Origin: Haliclona indistincta
Lineage: Eukaryota; Porifera; Demospongiae; Haplosclerida; Chalinidae
NCBI GenBank assembly: GCA_964017065.1
Contig: OZ024791.1
Location: 6,996,547 to 7,060,546, forward strand
Direction of reading: 5' to 3'
Length of the DNA stretch: 64,000 nt
In this document: positions 12,497 to 34,644 of the stretch, in pieces
Numbering within the stretch: the first letter of the stretch is position 1
How the letters are laid out: the number at the start of each line of letters is the position of its first letter
The notes under the pieces: generated by a model
Told to the model about the DNA's origin: nothing
Seen by the model: only the letters and a program-made list of their open reading frames with translations
Database searches by the model: none
Program-made: the position numbers and the translations under genes

Positions 12497-14732
12497 TTAG
12501 AGTATTAATTGCTGTCTCCATTCCTCAATTTTATCTGCATCAACTCCATTGCCGCCACATACTACCACTACTATTCTACCGTTGAGAGAGCTTGGAAGTT
12601 TTCCATTCCTCTGCAGTTCCGTTAGCACGTCTCCATAGACAACAGCTAGAGCAGCTCCACAGGCAGGAGGGACGTATGCTCCATGATCATCTGAGACAGA
12701 GAGGAGGAGGGGGAGTTTAACGCTGTTTACAAAACAAGCAATGTGCCTTTGATTTCCCTAGATATCCCCCACAATCCCATGTTTGCAGAATTCACCTGCA
12801 AACCCAACACAAGCTCTGAGAGCGTCGCTGTCTGGTACCACACACGATACAATAGGATGTTCACTGAGCCAGTCAAAGGCACGTCTACAGACCTGCCTAG
12901 CTCCAAGGCATTTGGCAACGCTGCAAGAGGTTCAAAAATGGTTCCAAGACACAACTAACCCTAAAGCATGTGATACTCATAGACCCGCAAACCTTGTGAT
13001 GTCAGCTAATGCAACCCAATCGTTGGCTCGCACACACGCATTCAAACTGTCAGCTCCTTTCGTTTCCACGGCAATCAAAGGCACATGGTCCCAGCCTACT
13101 TGTTTCATTCCCTCCAGCACTCCACACATCAGACCACCTCCTCCAACTGATACAACAATAGCGGCAGGGGTTTCCCCACCTAGCTGTTCCTTTAGTTCAG
13201 TGATCATTGTAGCATGCCCTTCCCTAATAAGGAAGTGTAATACTGAATAGCATTAAGCTGTTGACATTGAAAGCATACATCAGGAGTGGTCAGTACAGTA
13301 GCAGCACTGACTCTCACCCGACATACATCAGGAGTGGTCAGTACAGTAGCAGCACTGACTCTCACCCGACATACATCAGGAGTGGTCAGTACAGTAGCAG
13401 CACTGACTCTCACACGACATACATCAGGAGTGGTCAGTACAGTAGCAGCACTGACTCTCACACGACACACATCAGGAGTGGTCAGTACAGTAGCAGCACT
13501 GACTCTCACCCGACATACATCAGGAGTGGTCAGTACAGTAGCAGCACTGACTCTCACACGACATACATCAGGAGTGGTCAGTACAGTAGCAGCACTGACT
13601 CTCACACGACATACATCAGGAGTGGTCAGTACAGTAGCAGCACTGACTCTCACACGACACACATCAGGAGTGGTCAGTACAGTAGCAGCACTGACTCTCA
13701 CACGACATACATCAGGAGTGGTCAGTACAGTAGCAGCACTGACTCTCACACGACATACATCAGGAGTGGTCAGTACAGTAGCAGCACTGACTCTCATGCG
13801 CTCGTACATGTACAACCATATTCTGGCACTCACCAAACAATAGGATCATCAAATGGATGAACATACCGGCATCCTGCAGGATAACAAATAAATGACATAA
13901 ATACGTATGTAATCAATCCCTGGTAAACATGAACTAATATGTGATATCTTCCTGTATCACCTGATCTAACAGCAAGTGAGGAACCCAACCACAACATAGT
14001 GCATAAGTTCACTATGTCTGTTACCATTGGCAACATAATAATTTGGCATCAACTTTATACTACAAGTTTACAACTTAGCAACTTAACAGTAAAGGACATG
14101 TGACAACTTGGCACCTGGTTTGTTCGATAGTTCCTTTGCTAGCAGGTTAGCTTCGTCCCACACCTACAATGCAGGCATTGTTTGAATTATGATTTTGATC
14201 ATGAGGCATCAATACAATCTTAACACCTTGTTTTTGAGACATTTATGTGCTAACAAAAGTGTACCATACCAAACACACCTAAATGCATTTACAAATTGAA
14301 CATTTACCTTCCCATTTACCTCAACCTCAGCACCTTCCTCCTTGAGTTTCCTCACTAACACAGCCGATGTTGTCTCTGGTACAACCACCTTGATAGGGAG
14401 ACCAAGCTGCCTGGCTGAGTAGCTGGCAGCTATTCCGGCATTGCCTCCTGGTAATAAAACATAGACCGATCATGGCTGGTATCTAAAAGTACTAACCTGA
14501 CGAGGAGACAAAGCTAGTACAGCCATTAGCAGTTGCCTAAAGTAGAAACAGATCACTGCAGAAGACCCCGCCCCTTCACTATATACTTACCCGCGAACAG
14601 AGTAGCCCTATTCCTCGCAATTTGAAGCTACCACTATTTTGCTCACTCTCCATCTTCAGATTCACCGGCAGGCCAACACGTTCAGTGAGAGGCTGGCTGT
14701 TCAACAAGGTAGTCCGCACGTGTAACGCCATT
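12497..14732 (-). CDS. SDS: L-serine dehydratase/L-threonine deaminase (PLP enzyme), apparent frameshift in exon 1
   Basis: PLP-dependent fold-type II enzyme deaminating serine to pyruvate or threonine to 2-oxobutyrate. Minus-strand exons join to give the SDS order: N-terminal strand (ALHVRTTLL), PLP lysine motif SGSFKLRGIG, FVSSSGGNAGIAASYSARQLG, HPFDDPIVW, EGHATMITELKEQ, phosphate-binding SVGGGGLMCGV, SVAKCLGARQV, VPPACGAALAVVYGDVL and C-terminal VVVVCGGNGVDADKI, stop TAA at 12497-12499. Exon 1 (14591-14732) has the right content in two frames. The ATG frame (MALHVRTTLL) reaches TGA, while the lysine-motif frame is one base off, the break lying near 14698-14702 where an extra T would explain it. 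This is either an assembly error, a recent inactivating indel, or initiation at the later Met next to LPVNLKMESE. One intron holds a 48-bp minisatellite. FBXW8 begins upstream on the same strand and ends 94 bp away. Confidence 0.85.
13273..13800. repeat. 48-bp minisatellite, 11 units
   Basis: Eleven head-to-tail units of 48 bp with only a few variable positions (cac/cat, cccg/cacg). It fills most of the SDS intron between the exon encoding HPFDDPIVW and the exon encoding EGHATM. Because 48 is divisible by three, three frames stay open through the array and produce false repeat-protein ORFs on both strands. Confidence 0.95.
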
Positions 14733-14826
14733 GCCCAAATAGCCACGCCCTAAACTACCGCGCCTTCAAATCAACACCCACGCATTACACAAAATTTTTA
14801 CCTATAACAATCAAAATATTTGACAG

Positions 14827-17604
14827 TCATTGAATGCTATCATAAGGGTATTTGAGGTCAAGATTGAAAAAAGAGGCTGATGGTTCATCATACATAGACG
14901 AACATATGGACGGTAAGTGTGAATTGAGAGGGTTGACAGAGAAGTCAAGCAATCGTATCATCCCTCTCTCCCTGCAAAGGAAAAATATTGATTTCATGCA
15001 ACCAGAACAATAAAGAATTGTACTACCTGATGTGTAATGTGTGTGGACTATTGGTGAGTGACTCAACAGGTTTGTAGGTTGGCACATGAGCTATGACAAG
15101 ATCATTCTCTTCGAAATGACACAACTGCACCGGATGCCTAATCAACAGCTAGATGAATAGAATTATCATAATGTTTTGTCTATACCTACCTCTCTCTTGT
15201 GTGCCAGAGTTGTCTTCCCATTCTTTGATCCCACATTATCACCACTCCGTCTCGGCTGATGAAAAGAATTAACCACTATGATTATCTCACCCACACAACT
15301 CACCTTCCGCTAACAACCTTCCATTGATCCATCTGCACGCTCCGCACTGCACTACTGTGACCAATCAGCCTCAAACACGGCTTTCTCACTCTCGTGTCGT
15401 AGACGTGCACTCTGAAAAAAGAGAGATGAAAATAAACAACTCGATAGTAGTAACTATTACCGCTTGTCCTCTGATCCCGTTACAAGCCATGAGCTAGGTT
15501 TCTCATTGTGAAACTGAATACAGCGGACAGCAGCTGTGTGGCCGTGTAAACTGGAGTAGTGTTTACCATTAGTAAGATCAAACATCTTAACCTGATGAAA
15601 ATAAAATAAACAACCGGTGGTAAAAAACAAACACTAGCAAATTTTCACACACAGATTACACACCGAGTATGTCCAGTCATAAGTACCACAAGCTATGTGG
15701 TTCTCCCAGTGACGAAAACAGTTGACACAACAAGCTCCACCTTCGCCAGGAGCGGCAAGAAAGTGAGTCGCTTTCGAGTACGGAGAAGACGAATCTTGGA
15801 GTGTGAGACTGGTTTGGGTGGAATAAAGCACTAGGAATTGATCTTGGAGTCTTTCTTTCTCACAGTGAACAACATCAACCTGCAGAACCTTGGAGGAGAA
15901 TAGAAACTTGAGACGGGTAGTAAAAATATTTCGTACCTTGAATGATCTTAGTTCAGCAGATGACGGTAATTGTAGTCTACAGCACTCCCAGGCAGAAGGG
16001 ACAGAGCTGTGAGCAGTGAGTAGAATGAGAGAGGAGTGTAATCGACCGGACGAAATCACAGCACTAGTAACAGAGGTACTTGATACAGCAGCGATGACAC
16101 TTATGTGACCAAGATCTTTATGATGGTATACCTCAACACCCTGGACAGTGTTAAACACTTTCAAAACACCTTTAAAATTAGAAGAAAATTTAAACAAGCA
16201 TAAATAATAATATTGTAGCACTAAGATGTAGGGGAAAAAAATACCATAAATAAAAAAAACACATAACGAAACGAAAAACTACAGATATTTATCCACACCT
16301 TGATCTGTCCCCACTAGAGCTAGGTTTTCAGTGATTGTTGCTACTGCTGATGGTGCACCCAACAGCATAGGTGAGGCCTGCTTTAACCTAGTAGACCCTT
16401 CTCTGAGTCTTTTCTGCCTTAAATCCCAAACATAGCACTCTCCAGAAGAGTAGCTAGAAATCAGCAAAAACACCGATGGAAAATCATAACGGTGAGTGCC
16501 CTTACCAAGCTAAGAACTGCTTGTTCCCATATACAGCAGTGCAGAGACAGCCTTCACTGTCAGGCTGGTAACTAGCAGTGTCACAGATCCTCTCCTATAC
16601 AGGATGCTAACACGTAGAGAAGGAGAGATCAATCTGCTGCTTACCATCCAGTTACGCCTGATTCTTCTCTTCCAGGTGACCAGCTCTTGTACTTCAGTCT
16701 TCCAGCATGGTAACTGATCTACTCTGCATGAATAAGGACGACAGAGTAAAATAGGAGGAGCATATTCTGACGTTAAGTTTAAGTGATGTCCCATTTTATG
16801 ACATTGCCTGCACCATAAAACATTGTCATCTGCTAGAACCTGCCAACTCTTACTAACCTGTTGAAGAAAGAGGAGTGAGGGAGAGTGAGTGGGTAGGTGA
16901 GTGAGTGCGTGAGTGAGTGAGTGAGTGAGTGGGTGCTGACCATACTGCAAAAACAGAGATCTTGAATGCTGAGGTAGCTAAAGATCACTACAGCTATCTC
17001 ATGAGGAAGCTGCACATCAAAGAATGGTATTGTGTTGATCTCATCCTAGACAGTAGGAAGGAATAAAGAAAAATTATATTGGGCATTGGTACAACCAATT
17101 AACCAATTGACTACGGTTATCATTATACAATGGTCATTGGTACAACCAATTGACATTATACAATGGTTATTGGTACTGACCAATGATGCACTCTCTTCTC
17201 ACCAGGTCAGATATTAGTGCGTCTACCAGGCAATCTGTCCGACAGCTGAGAGGCTCTTCATTATTTTGTTGCTTTTTGTCATCATTGACGTCACTATGTC
17301 CTCCAGCAGGCGGTCTGCACAACACCCATTGCACACTGGTATCTTGTTCTCTCACTCTCTCGCTACCAGGTAGTACAAACAAGGCACTGCAATCATCACC
17401 AGGCAACGTTCTCCTCATCAGCTTGCACACCTCATCGTGCTCTGCCTCTTCACATCTCTTAGTTCCAGCAATCTGGTGATCATCCTCGCCTGCTGTACTC
17501 TTACTCGCATCTGTGGAAGACTCTCGCTCACTTGTACGCTGCGCCTGGTAGCGGTCAGCGACGATTTCTCTCTTCCAGTTGACCAAGAAGTCACTCAGTT
17601 CCAT
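14827..17604 (-). CDS. FBXW8: F-box/WD40 protein FBXW8 (substrate receptor of a cullin ubiquitin ligase)
   Basis: The first exon (17203-17604) encodes a variable N-terminus ending in LISDL. It joins the exon at 16941-17045 (DEINTIPFFDVQLPHEIAVV, the F-box start) and the exon at 16645-16857 (VSKSWQVLADDNVLWCRQC, end of F-box, and WKRRIRRNWM). Later exons give WD40 blades: SGECYVWDLRQKR, NTVQGVEVYHHKD, VKMFDLTNGKHYSSLHGHTA, LVTGSEDK, VHVYDTRVRKPCLRLIGHSS, DGVVIMWDQRM and the family tail GMIRLLDFSVN ending in LKYPYDSIQ. The PFFD-QLP-E-A string before the F-box and the C-terminal tail are characteristic of FBXW8, which works with CUL7/CUL1 and SKP1. It ends 94 bp from the SDS start and starts 63 bp from the ARMC5 stop, so promoters here are very short or embedded. 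Orthology is confident; function is by family. Confidence 0.88.
16883..16932. repeat. (GTGA)n microsatellite in FBXW8 intron
   Basis: Imperfect GTGA/GTGG/GTAG units fill most of the 83-bp intron between the two F-box exons of FBXW8. The tract is close to both splice sites. Confidence 0.8.
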
Positions 17605-17667
17605 GTTGATGGGCGGAGGCTAATGGGTGGGGCTAAAATAGGAGTCTGAGCGAGTATAGTATTCACA

Positions 17668-20600
17668 TCATTGAAACATTGATTCAATAATATGCAAAAA
17701 TTTGCAACTGCAGTCAGAGGATTGTAGGAGCTGCTTAAACAGTTTCTTCTTCAAAGAAGAGGAAGATAAGTTTATGAGATGGGTGACACAGCTACGAGAC
17801 AATGTCTCTGAGTCATGGAGCTGAGCGAAGAGAAACAAAGGAACTAGATTGTCAGGTGAGATGGAGGCAACCAGTCTCATCTCACATTCTGCCACTAGAC
17901 TAGGTATAAAGAACTGGTTAGCACAAGCAAACACTTCGAGAGTATGTATTACATCACTGGATGAATAAGAAGATAATAGAATGGAAAAGATGGTTCTGAT
18001 TTCTTCTGAACTCTGCTCTAAATTAGAGTCCAGTCTATTACCAGTACAGTTCCAACAGCATCCATATACATGATGGAGAAGAGATTCAAATGCGGTTGGA
18101 AGTACTTCATGAAGATTAACTTGCATAGAAGACGATTCACGATAACTGCCTCCAAGCATGGCACGAAAAACTTCAGAGCATTCCATAAGTAGTCTGCGAT
18201 GAACAGAAAAAGACTGTTTCCTTTCTTTATATGATGTCATGACAATAAGATCGAAAGGGGTGTGGTCAGTGTCTCTGTAGCGACAAAAGGACAAAGGAGC
18301 AGACGGAAGCAATGCACTGTCGGTGCAAGAAGCAGGTTCAGAAAACGCTCCACTTCTCTGCCGCTTTGCTGGCATCACAGGTGTAGAGTGAGATTGATTT
18401 GCGGACAAAGTATGGTTGCCACTAAGCCTCCTTTTCTTCAAGTTTGGAAGCTTGCTACAGTGTTGAACTAAAGAGAGCAGTGCAGTGATAGCCATAGACT
18501 GAGTTTCCACAGTGCTAGTGTCTTTCTTCTCTTCATTTTTCCCTCCGTCTTCCTCATGAACCATACTTGTGAGGTAATGAAGACCATTGTATGTAAGTAA
18601 CATTCTGCGACAATTTGCTGGTGACCTGGAAAAAATAAATCAATTGGACTAGTGATAAAAAAACAGGTTTTACTTTACTGTAAAAACTTGGTCATGCTCA
18701 TATGTAACAGCTCTCCTAACATCAAGTACTCTACTTGACCTATCAAATCATTGACCACAAAATTTTTAATTCAACTAACTTTTGCAGAAGAGTGAGTGCC
18801 AGAACACCAGCAGTGGTCTCTTTGTTATCTCCTCTCAGCATAAAGTTAGCAATTACACCCTGTCCAAATGGAGACTCTGCAACGTGAGAGAGCTTATCAA
18901 ACAGCTGCTGACAGCAGTCTTGATGCATGTTAAAAACGACAGAGGTATCTTCGCTAACAGTAGAATTAAGTGGAGAGCGAGCTGAACTGCAGCTGGAGGC
19001 AATATCAGAATCAGTCAATGTGTTCTGTAAAGCAATTGATGTGTCGCTCATGTGCTCAAGAATTAAAGAAGGCACCAGATTGAGGACGCAGTCTTGAAAG
19101 CAGTGTGGATTTGACACCACACGACTTAGCACCTTAAAGCAATGCACATCAGTGGTTCCTGTTGCAAAGAAGTATTCGATAACAACTGGCAGAGTGTCAG
19201 AGCTGGCAAGATAAGGAACGCAATCACGAATATGAGAAACACGAGATAGAAGAAGGAGAGTCTTCGTACATGCTGTGTTTTTAGAATCAGTGACTGAAAA
19301 AGAGCTGTCTTCTTTAGGTGTGGGAGAGTAATGGTAGTAGGCAGAAGAGGAAAGAAGTGAGTCAATGAAACCTGCAGGCATTGGGTTGGTAGCTGTATGA
19401 TCAAGCTGAACCTTGGGTTTAGTGTTAGACGCGGAAAAGGATGGAGAAGGGTGTAGTTTCTGTAGGGATGTCTCGTCAGAGAGAGAGAATGAATGAGGTG
19501 AAAGAGACGTCGAGAGAGGTGATACTACTGCTGCCTCTGATACTGATGTGTCAGAAAGAGCAACACTGGGAATCTGCAAAGGAATATTATCATCAGACGG
19601 TAGAGGAGAAGATGAAGAAAGATCTTCTGATGAACAAGCTGCAGAAAGCAGTTTTGGTGACAAAGGACGGCTATGATCAAACAGCTGAGGAGCATTAGAA
19701 GATGGAGATTTGATGTCACTGTGGATAGGGCTGCTGTGAATAGAACATTCCAGACTAGGAATCTCCTCTTCACCAAGACAAACCGATCCCACTTCAGCCA
19801 GTTCCATGCCCAGAGAGCTTGGTGTGCTCATCCGCTCTATGTCAGGAGACTCTGGAGAAGCTGCTAAAGAGTTTGTCTTCCTTACTTCAGCAGCCATGGA
19901 AGCAAGCTGGTAGACAAGAGAGCGAATAAGCCCCAAGCATCGGACCATGTACCTAAGAGTGTTTTCATCAAAGTAGTAACAGACCAAAGCTGAAAGTATG
20001 TCTGAGTGCAGAGCTACATGCTGTTCATTTCTTAGAATTTCCACTATAATATGAAGTCCGCCACAATCCCTCAGCTTCTGCCTGCTGTGAACATCTCTAC
20101 AGCAGAGGCACAAACACGAGATCGTTTGAGTGATTATGTGTTCATCTTGCGACAACTTGCTAGAGAGCATTCTGACGAGATATTCAATCCCTCCGGCCCG
20201 ACTCAACACGGCCTTACCATCACTACACTTTGCACACTCGTGTAAGATAGAGACGGCTCTTTGCTGTAGCAAGTGGTTGCTATGCAGCACGAATCTACCA
20301 ATTACAGAGATGGGTTCATTTCCTAAAGACCAGAGAGTAGAAAGCAGTTCAGGACTGCTACAACTACTACCAGATACAAGCTGATCCAAAGCATGCAATG
20401 CAGCAGATACGACTGGAACAGGAGACTCCTCTCCAAGACAGTTGCTAGTTATCGTAGTGAGCGTTTTACACAGCTTCAGTTCCTCTCTGAGAGCGCCGTC
20501 TGAGCCTAGCAACCGAATGGCTCTGAGACAGCTTTGCAGACAGTCAGTATTCTTGTGCAGCGATATTGCCCTGGTGAGCTCTCTCACCATCACAAATACC

Positions 20601-21203
20601 TCTCCTCTACCAGTTGACATAAATCGACCACTGGAGGCAATGTTACCAATAGCACAAGCGATCATGTTCAGTAAATGAGCAGAAGAACAGTTTGAAAGGA
20701 GACGACCTACAGTTGAAATAAGCGTCTATGGGTGAATTATTGATTCAACTGAGCTTACACAATTCATTTGGAACAGATTCTGCACACTGTATAAGTGAAA
20801 GGAGTCAATAATATACTGATCAGTGCCGGTTTTGTTGCTGCACCTTGTCACGAGAAATCTCATCCAGTGCACACACATTCGCCAGTGTGTCCCATATCAA
20901 CGTGAGTGTCTTGCAGTCATCGTCCAGTATAGGCTGTAGCTTGCTGGAAGCATTCAACAGTGCCTCGAGACCACCGTATTCTCTGAACACTCGAGCAGAT
21001 TCATGGCTGCGTAGTCTTGTGTTGTGAAGAGTTCCTTCTATTTCACGGTTGCTTGCATCACCCTTTGATTGGCTGTCACACAGCTGGACGAGCCTCAAAG
21101 TTAGTGATCGGAGGCTCTTTGATGCAACGTTAGCTGTTTCTGTGTGGCTGCCACTGGGCAGTTGCTTGTTGCTTGTAGAGGTAGAGGAATTTGCGGCGGC
21201 CAT
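17668..21203 (-). CDS. ARMC5: Armadillo-repeat and BTB protein, ARMC5-like
   Basis: Starts at MAAANSSTS (ATG at 21203). Exon 1 ends after EISRDK, a small exon adds CAESVPNEL, and a large exon (about 20719-18783) carries armadillo-type helices (LLSNCSSAHLLNMIACAIGNIAS, LVSGSSCSSPELLSTLWSLGN, HSDILSALVCYYFDENTLRYMVRCLGL, kept here as short motifs). This is followed by a long Ser/Pro-rich acidic segment and further ARM-like helices. The last exon (from about 18629) ends with a BTB domain (FDLIVMTSYKERKQSFSVHR, CSEVFRAMLGGSYRES, LHHVYG) and stop at 17668. ARM repeats followed by a single C-terminal BTB is the ARMC5 architecture. In vertebrates ARMC5 acts with CUL3 in ubiquitination, including of RNA polymerase II. 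The Ser-rich insert of about 250 residues between ARM blocks looks lineage-specific. Another ARM-BTB family is possible. It shares a 272-bp divergent promoter with DNTTIP1. Confidence 0.78.
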
Positions 21204-21475
21204 TGCAGTTAGAGTTGAGATCACGTGAGCTAAATATTGTGGTTACGCTGGTCGCAAAGAGCCCAACCTGTCCTGTAGCCGCTTGCCTGTAGCTCCTGCC
21301 AGCTCACCATCCAGCAATCCTGCAACGCCTGTAACTCTTGCAGAACTAAGACAGATCCTCCGGCGCAAGTTGGTGGGCTCAATTCGTCAACTTGTTCGTC
21401 AGAAGCAGCTGCGTTCTTGCCGGAAGTACTGTGGACAAGAAACGCCACAAAGCTGTCCCGATCGCTGTATTAGAC
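21204..21475. promoter_or_regulatory. Divergent ARMC5 / DNTTIP1 promoter region
   Basis: Only 272 bp separate the ATG of ARMC5 (-) and the first ATG of DNTTIP1 (+), so the two genes probably share a bidirectional promoter. The DNTTIP1 frame stays open upstream of its ATG to a TTG at 21392 without another ATG, which supports 21476 as the start. No specific core element was identified. Confidence 0.5.
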
Positions 21476-32170
<10,695 letters not shown>

Positions 32171-32548
32171 ACCAGCCCTTTTATTAACATTACTGTAAAC
32201 AGTTTAGTGTGTAATACACAGATGTCCGTTTCTCATTGTGTGCGTGTGTGTCATTCACTCATATCAGTTGCTCATTATTATATTATCACACTGATCAGCA
32301 TGAATCACAGTTATTCACTCCTGTGCACAAATCATTCAACAGCAAGATAATTATTGTTAAAACCCTGCTTATGTGAATTTGGCGCTTCTTGTACATACGT
32401 TTATGCGCTGTTGATCAACGTTTGCATTTAGCAAAGGACATTGTTATGTCAATACTGAAAATAATTATAGTGATATTGTAATCAAAAGAATTTAGGGAAA
32501 TGTTAGTAGCTAGCCAGATTTGTTACATAGTATTAGCAGCGGTGTAGC

Positions 32549-33802
32549 TCAACCACATCTGCACGATGTGACTTGTACTTGCCTCAGATCGACCAACCTT
32601 TCTGTGCCATCACCCATTCTGATAACCACAGGAAAGTCGTGGTAGACATTTGGTGTACAGCATGGAGCGGTGCCTGGATTTAGAATGTTCAAAAATTGGA
32701 ACAGTCTTGGAGTCATGAGAGCGCCACCAGGAGCAATGGGGCATACTCCTTCACAGAAGTTGGCTTCATATTGGTCTGGTCTTACTATGAAGGTGAAGTT
32801 CAGATCTCGTTGAAAGTTGATAATCAGTGGTCTGAGACAACATACTGTTTGGTTGACAATGCAATGTGCCACACCTCCTTCACTTTGTCGTCTGTTCCGA
32901 TACCTAAGTGCCTCTAGAGGATTCTGTGATGTCACCACAATTCTCGGTGCACGTTCTCTATGCACACGATCGCTGAGAAACTGTATGGCTTTTGGTGATT
33001 TTCCTTCCTTATTAACAGTGGTACAGGAAGGAGCAAAACAATACACGGACACTTCTAAATTTAGTGGTCCTCTGTGACCACTTGCAAGCCACTCCTTCAT
33101 ATTGGATGTCAGGTCAAAGTCCCTGAAACCAGTTTCAAAAATGTTTAAATACTTGCTTGCAACTATAGCTTTTCCAAGTGTGTCATGAAGAGCTACAATC
33201 TCTACAAACTGCTCTACTGCTGTGTAGTACTCATTTGTGTCAATGGCTTCTTGGAATAGAAGAAGTTGAGCGGATTCGACAACAGTTTGGTTCTCTGCCA
33301 AGGAGAATGGAAATGAGAGGTTGTACAATGCCAGTGCATTGGTTGGCTTGAATGCAGGGTCACCTTCCTGAACAGATCTTCTTTCCAGTGAGCCTCCTGA
33401 AAATTCTGCACATCAAAGGTCACATTATAATCACTAACGGTGAAGAATTATGTTAATGATCTAACCTTCTGTGTTGATCGTCAGTGGAGTCATGTTGCCG
33501 ACAAACGAATTAACTGGGCTAGCATAGAAATCTCTGTCCTGACAGGTTTTGTCTCTCACTCGCTGACGGGCTAAACTTGCTTCTGTAATGGCTTGATATG
33601 CCTCCAATATTTCAGGACTAGGCGGCAATTTTCTGTCGACAACTGGCGCTTCCGTCATGCCCAGCTGTGCGAGAATTGTCGAGCGAAGGTTTTGCAATCG
33701 ACGCTGCCTGAGAAGCTCTTCGTTTGCAGCCGAGCACACCTGTGATGCAACATGTCTACTGACCAGCAGCAACGAAACTAAACCTAAAATTTTCCTGAGC
33801 AT
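32549..33802 (-). CDS. TGF-beta superfamily ligand, nine-cysteine (TGF-beta/activin-like) mature domain
   Basis: Two exons (33466-33802 and 32549-33405) give 397 residues. The start is MLRKILGLVSLLLVSRH, a signal peptide, followed by a prodomain with Asn-glycosylation sites. A basic cleavage motif RYRNRR precedes the mature segment. The mature domain has the cystine-knot order C-x6-CC (CIVNQTVCC), CEGVCP, TAPCC and a C-terminal SCRCG, nine cysteines in all, as in TGF-beta sensu stricto and activin/inhibin-beta. BMP-type ligands have seven. The spacing FIVRPDQYEANFCEGVCP matches vertebrate TGF-beta (family knowledge). It should be secreted as a latent dimer and signal through type I/II receptor kinases to Smads. 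It is head-to-head with UXT (209 bp apart) and convergent with DNTTIP1. Confidence 0.93.
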
Positions 33803-34011
33803 TTTAGACTATTATAAAATTTCAATTGTTATATACTACAAAAATGACTAGATAGAATGCTAGTCGAGCGATGCAGTTCACTTATGTACCTAACTTATCT
33901 TGGAGCCATACATGTAAAGGATGATTATTCTAGGCCTAAATTAGCACGTTCAGTAAGCCATAAACTCCGCCTTCTATTAGCAGCATTCTATTACCCGCTT
34001 GTAGAAAGGAA
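33803..34011. promoter_or_regulatory. Divergent TGF-beta ligand / UXT promoter region
   Basis: 209 bp between the two start codons on opposite strands. A tissue-specific ligand and a housekeeping chaperone-like gene must share or split this segment. No defined motif was recognised. Confidence 0.45.
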
Positions 34012-34491
34012 ATGCAACAGACAGAAGAATCCAAATATCGTGAAGGAGAGAGTCTCCAAGCGAAGGTGACACGTTATGAAGAGTTTGTAAATGAGAGACT
34101 ACGCGTGGATCTCGACCACGTGCTCAGGGCACGGGAAACAATCCACGAGGAGACAGCGGAATATTTGCAACTGCAGCAAATTATCGACAACATTGGGGAC
34201 GATGCTAAAGCTATGATCGACCTAGGTGCAAACTTCTACGCTCGAGCCAAGATTCCCGACGCTTCCCGCGTTATGGTTTGCATCGGGCTAGGCTTGTACG
34301 TGGAATTCACTCGGGAAGAAGCCAAGACGTTCATAGCCAAGAAGGTAGACCACTTGAATACTAAAAGCAAGCAATTGACGGAACAGGGCACAGAGATCAA
34401 CGCTCGAATCCAACTTGTACTGGAAGGATTACGTGAACTACAGTTCGCTGACGACACACCACCGGAACCCCCGCGAAGGACCATGTGGTAA
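34012..34491 (+). CDS. UXT: UXT, prefoldin-like alpha-type subunit
   Basis: A single uninterrupted frame of 159 residues, close to the 157 of human UXT. It has the prefoldin-alpha layout: N-terminal coiled coil (YEEFVNERLRVDLDHVLRAR, EYLQLQQIIDNI), a central beta-hairpin (IDLGANFYARAKIPDASRV, VCIGLGLYVEFT) and C-terminal coiled coil (EEAKTFIAKKVDHLNTKSKQ, VLEGLRELQ). UXT belongs to the URI/prefoldin-like complex of the R2TP co-chaperone system and also acts as a transcription co-regulator. The absence of introns stands out beside its neighbours, but the frame is intact. It is convergent with ATP6V0B, 153 bp apart. Confidence 0.9.
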   Translation: MQQTEESKYREGESLQAKVTRYEEFVNERLRVDLDHVLRARETIHEETAEYLQLQQIIDNIGDDAKAMIDLGANFYARAKIPDASRVMVCIGLGLYVEFTREEAKTFIAKKVDHLNTKSKQLTEQGTEINARIQLVLEGLRELQFADDTPPEPPRRTMW

Positions 34492-34644
34492 AATGAAATT
34501 TTAACCCCGTGACATCTCTACGCCCAATGTACACTTATGAAAATTGTTTTATGCATGTATCACACACAACACGCGAATTCAACCTAACTATAGGACAGTG
34601 AATACTGTAATTGTACAGGAACATAACATAAACACAGTGAGAAG

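Noticed and set aside
13273..13800. CRISPR array
   Set aside because: Units are directly adjacent with no unique spacers, and the context is an animal intron.
13204..13860. Repeat-rich ORFs of about 200 codons on both strands with a 16-residue period
   Set aside because: They are frames through the 48-bp intronic minisatellite of SDS; several frames stay open only because the unit length is divisible by three.
17183..17479. Plus-strand Ser/Leu-rich ORF of 98 codons
   Set aside because: Antisense to FBXW8 exon 1, which is supported by correct splicing to the F-box exon.
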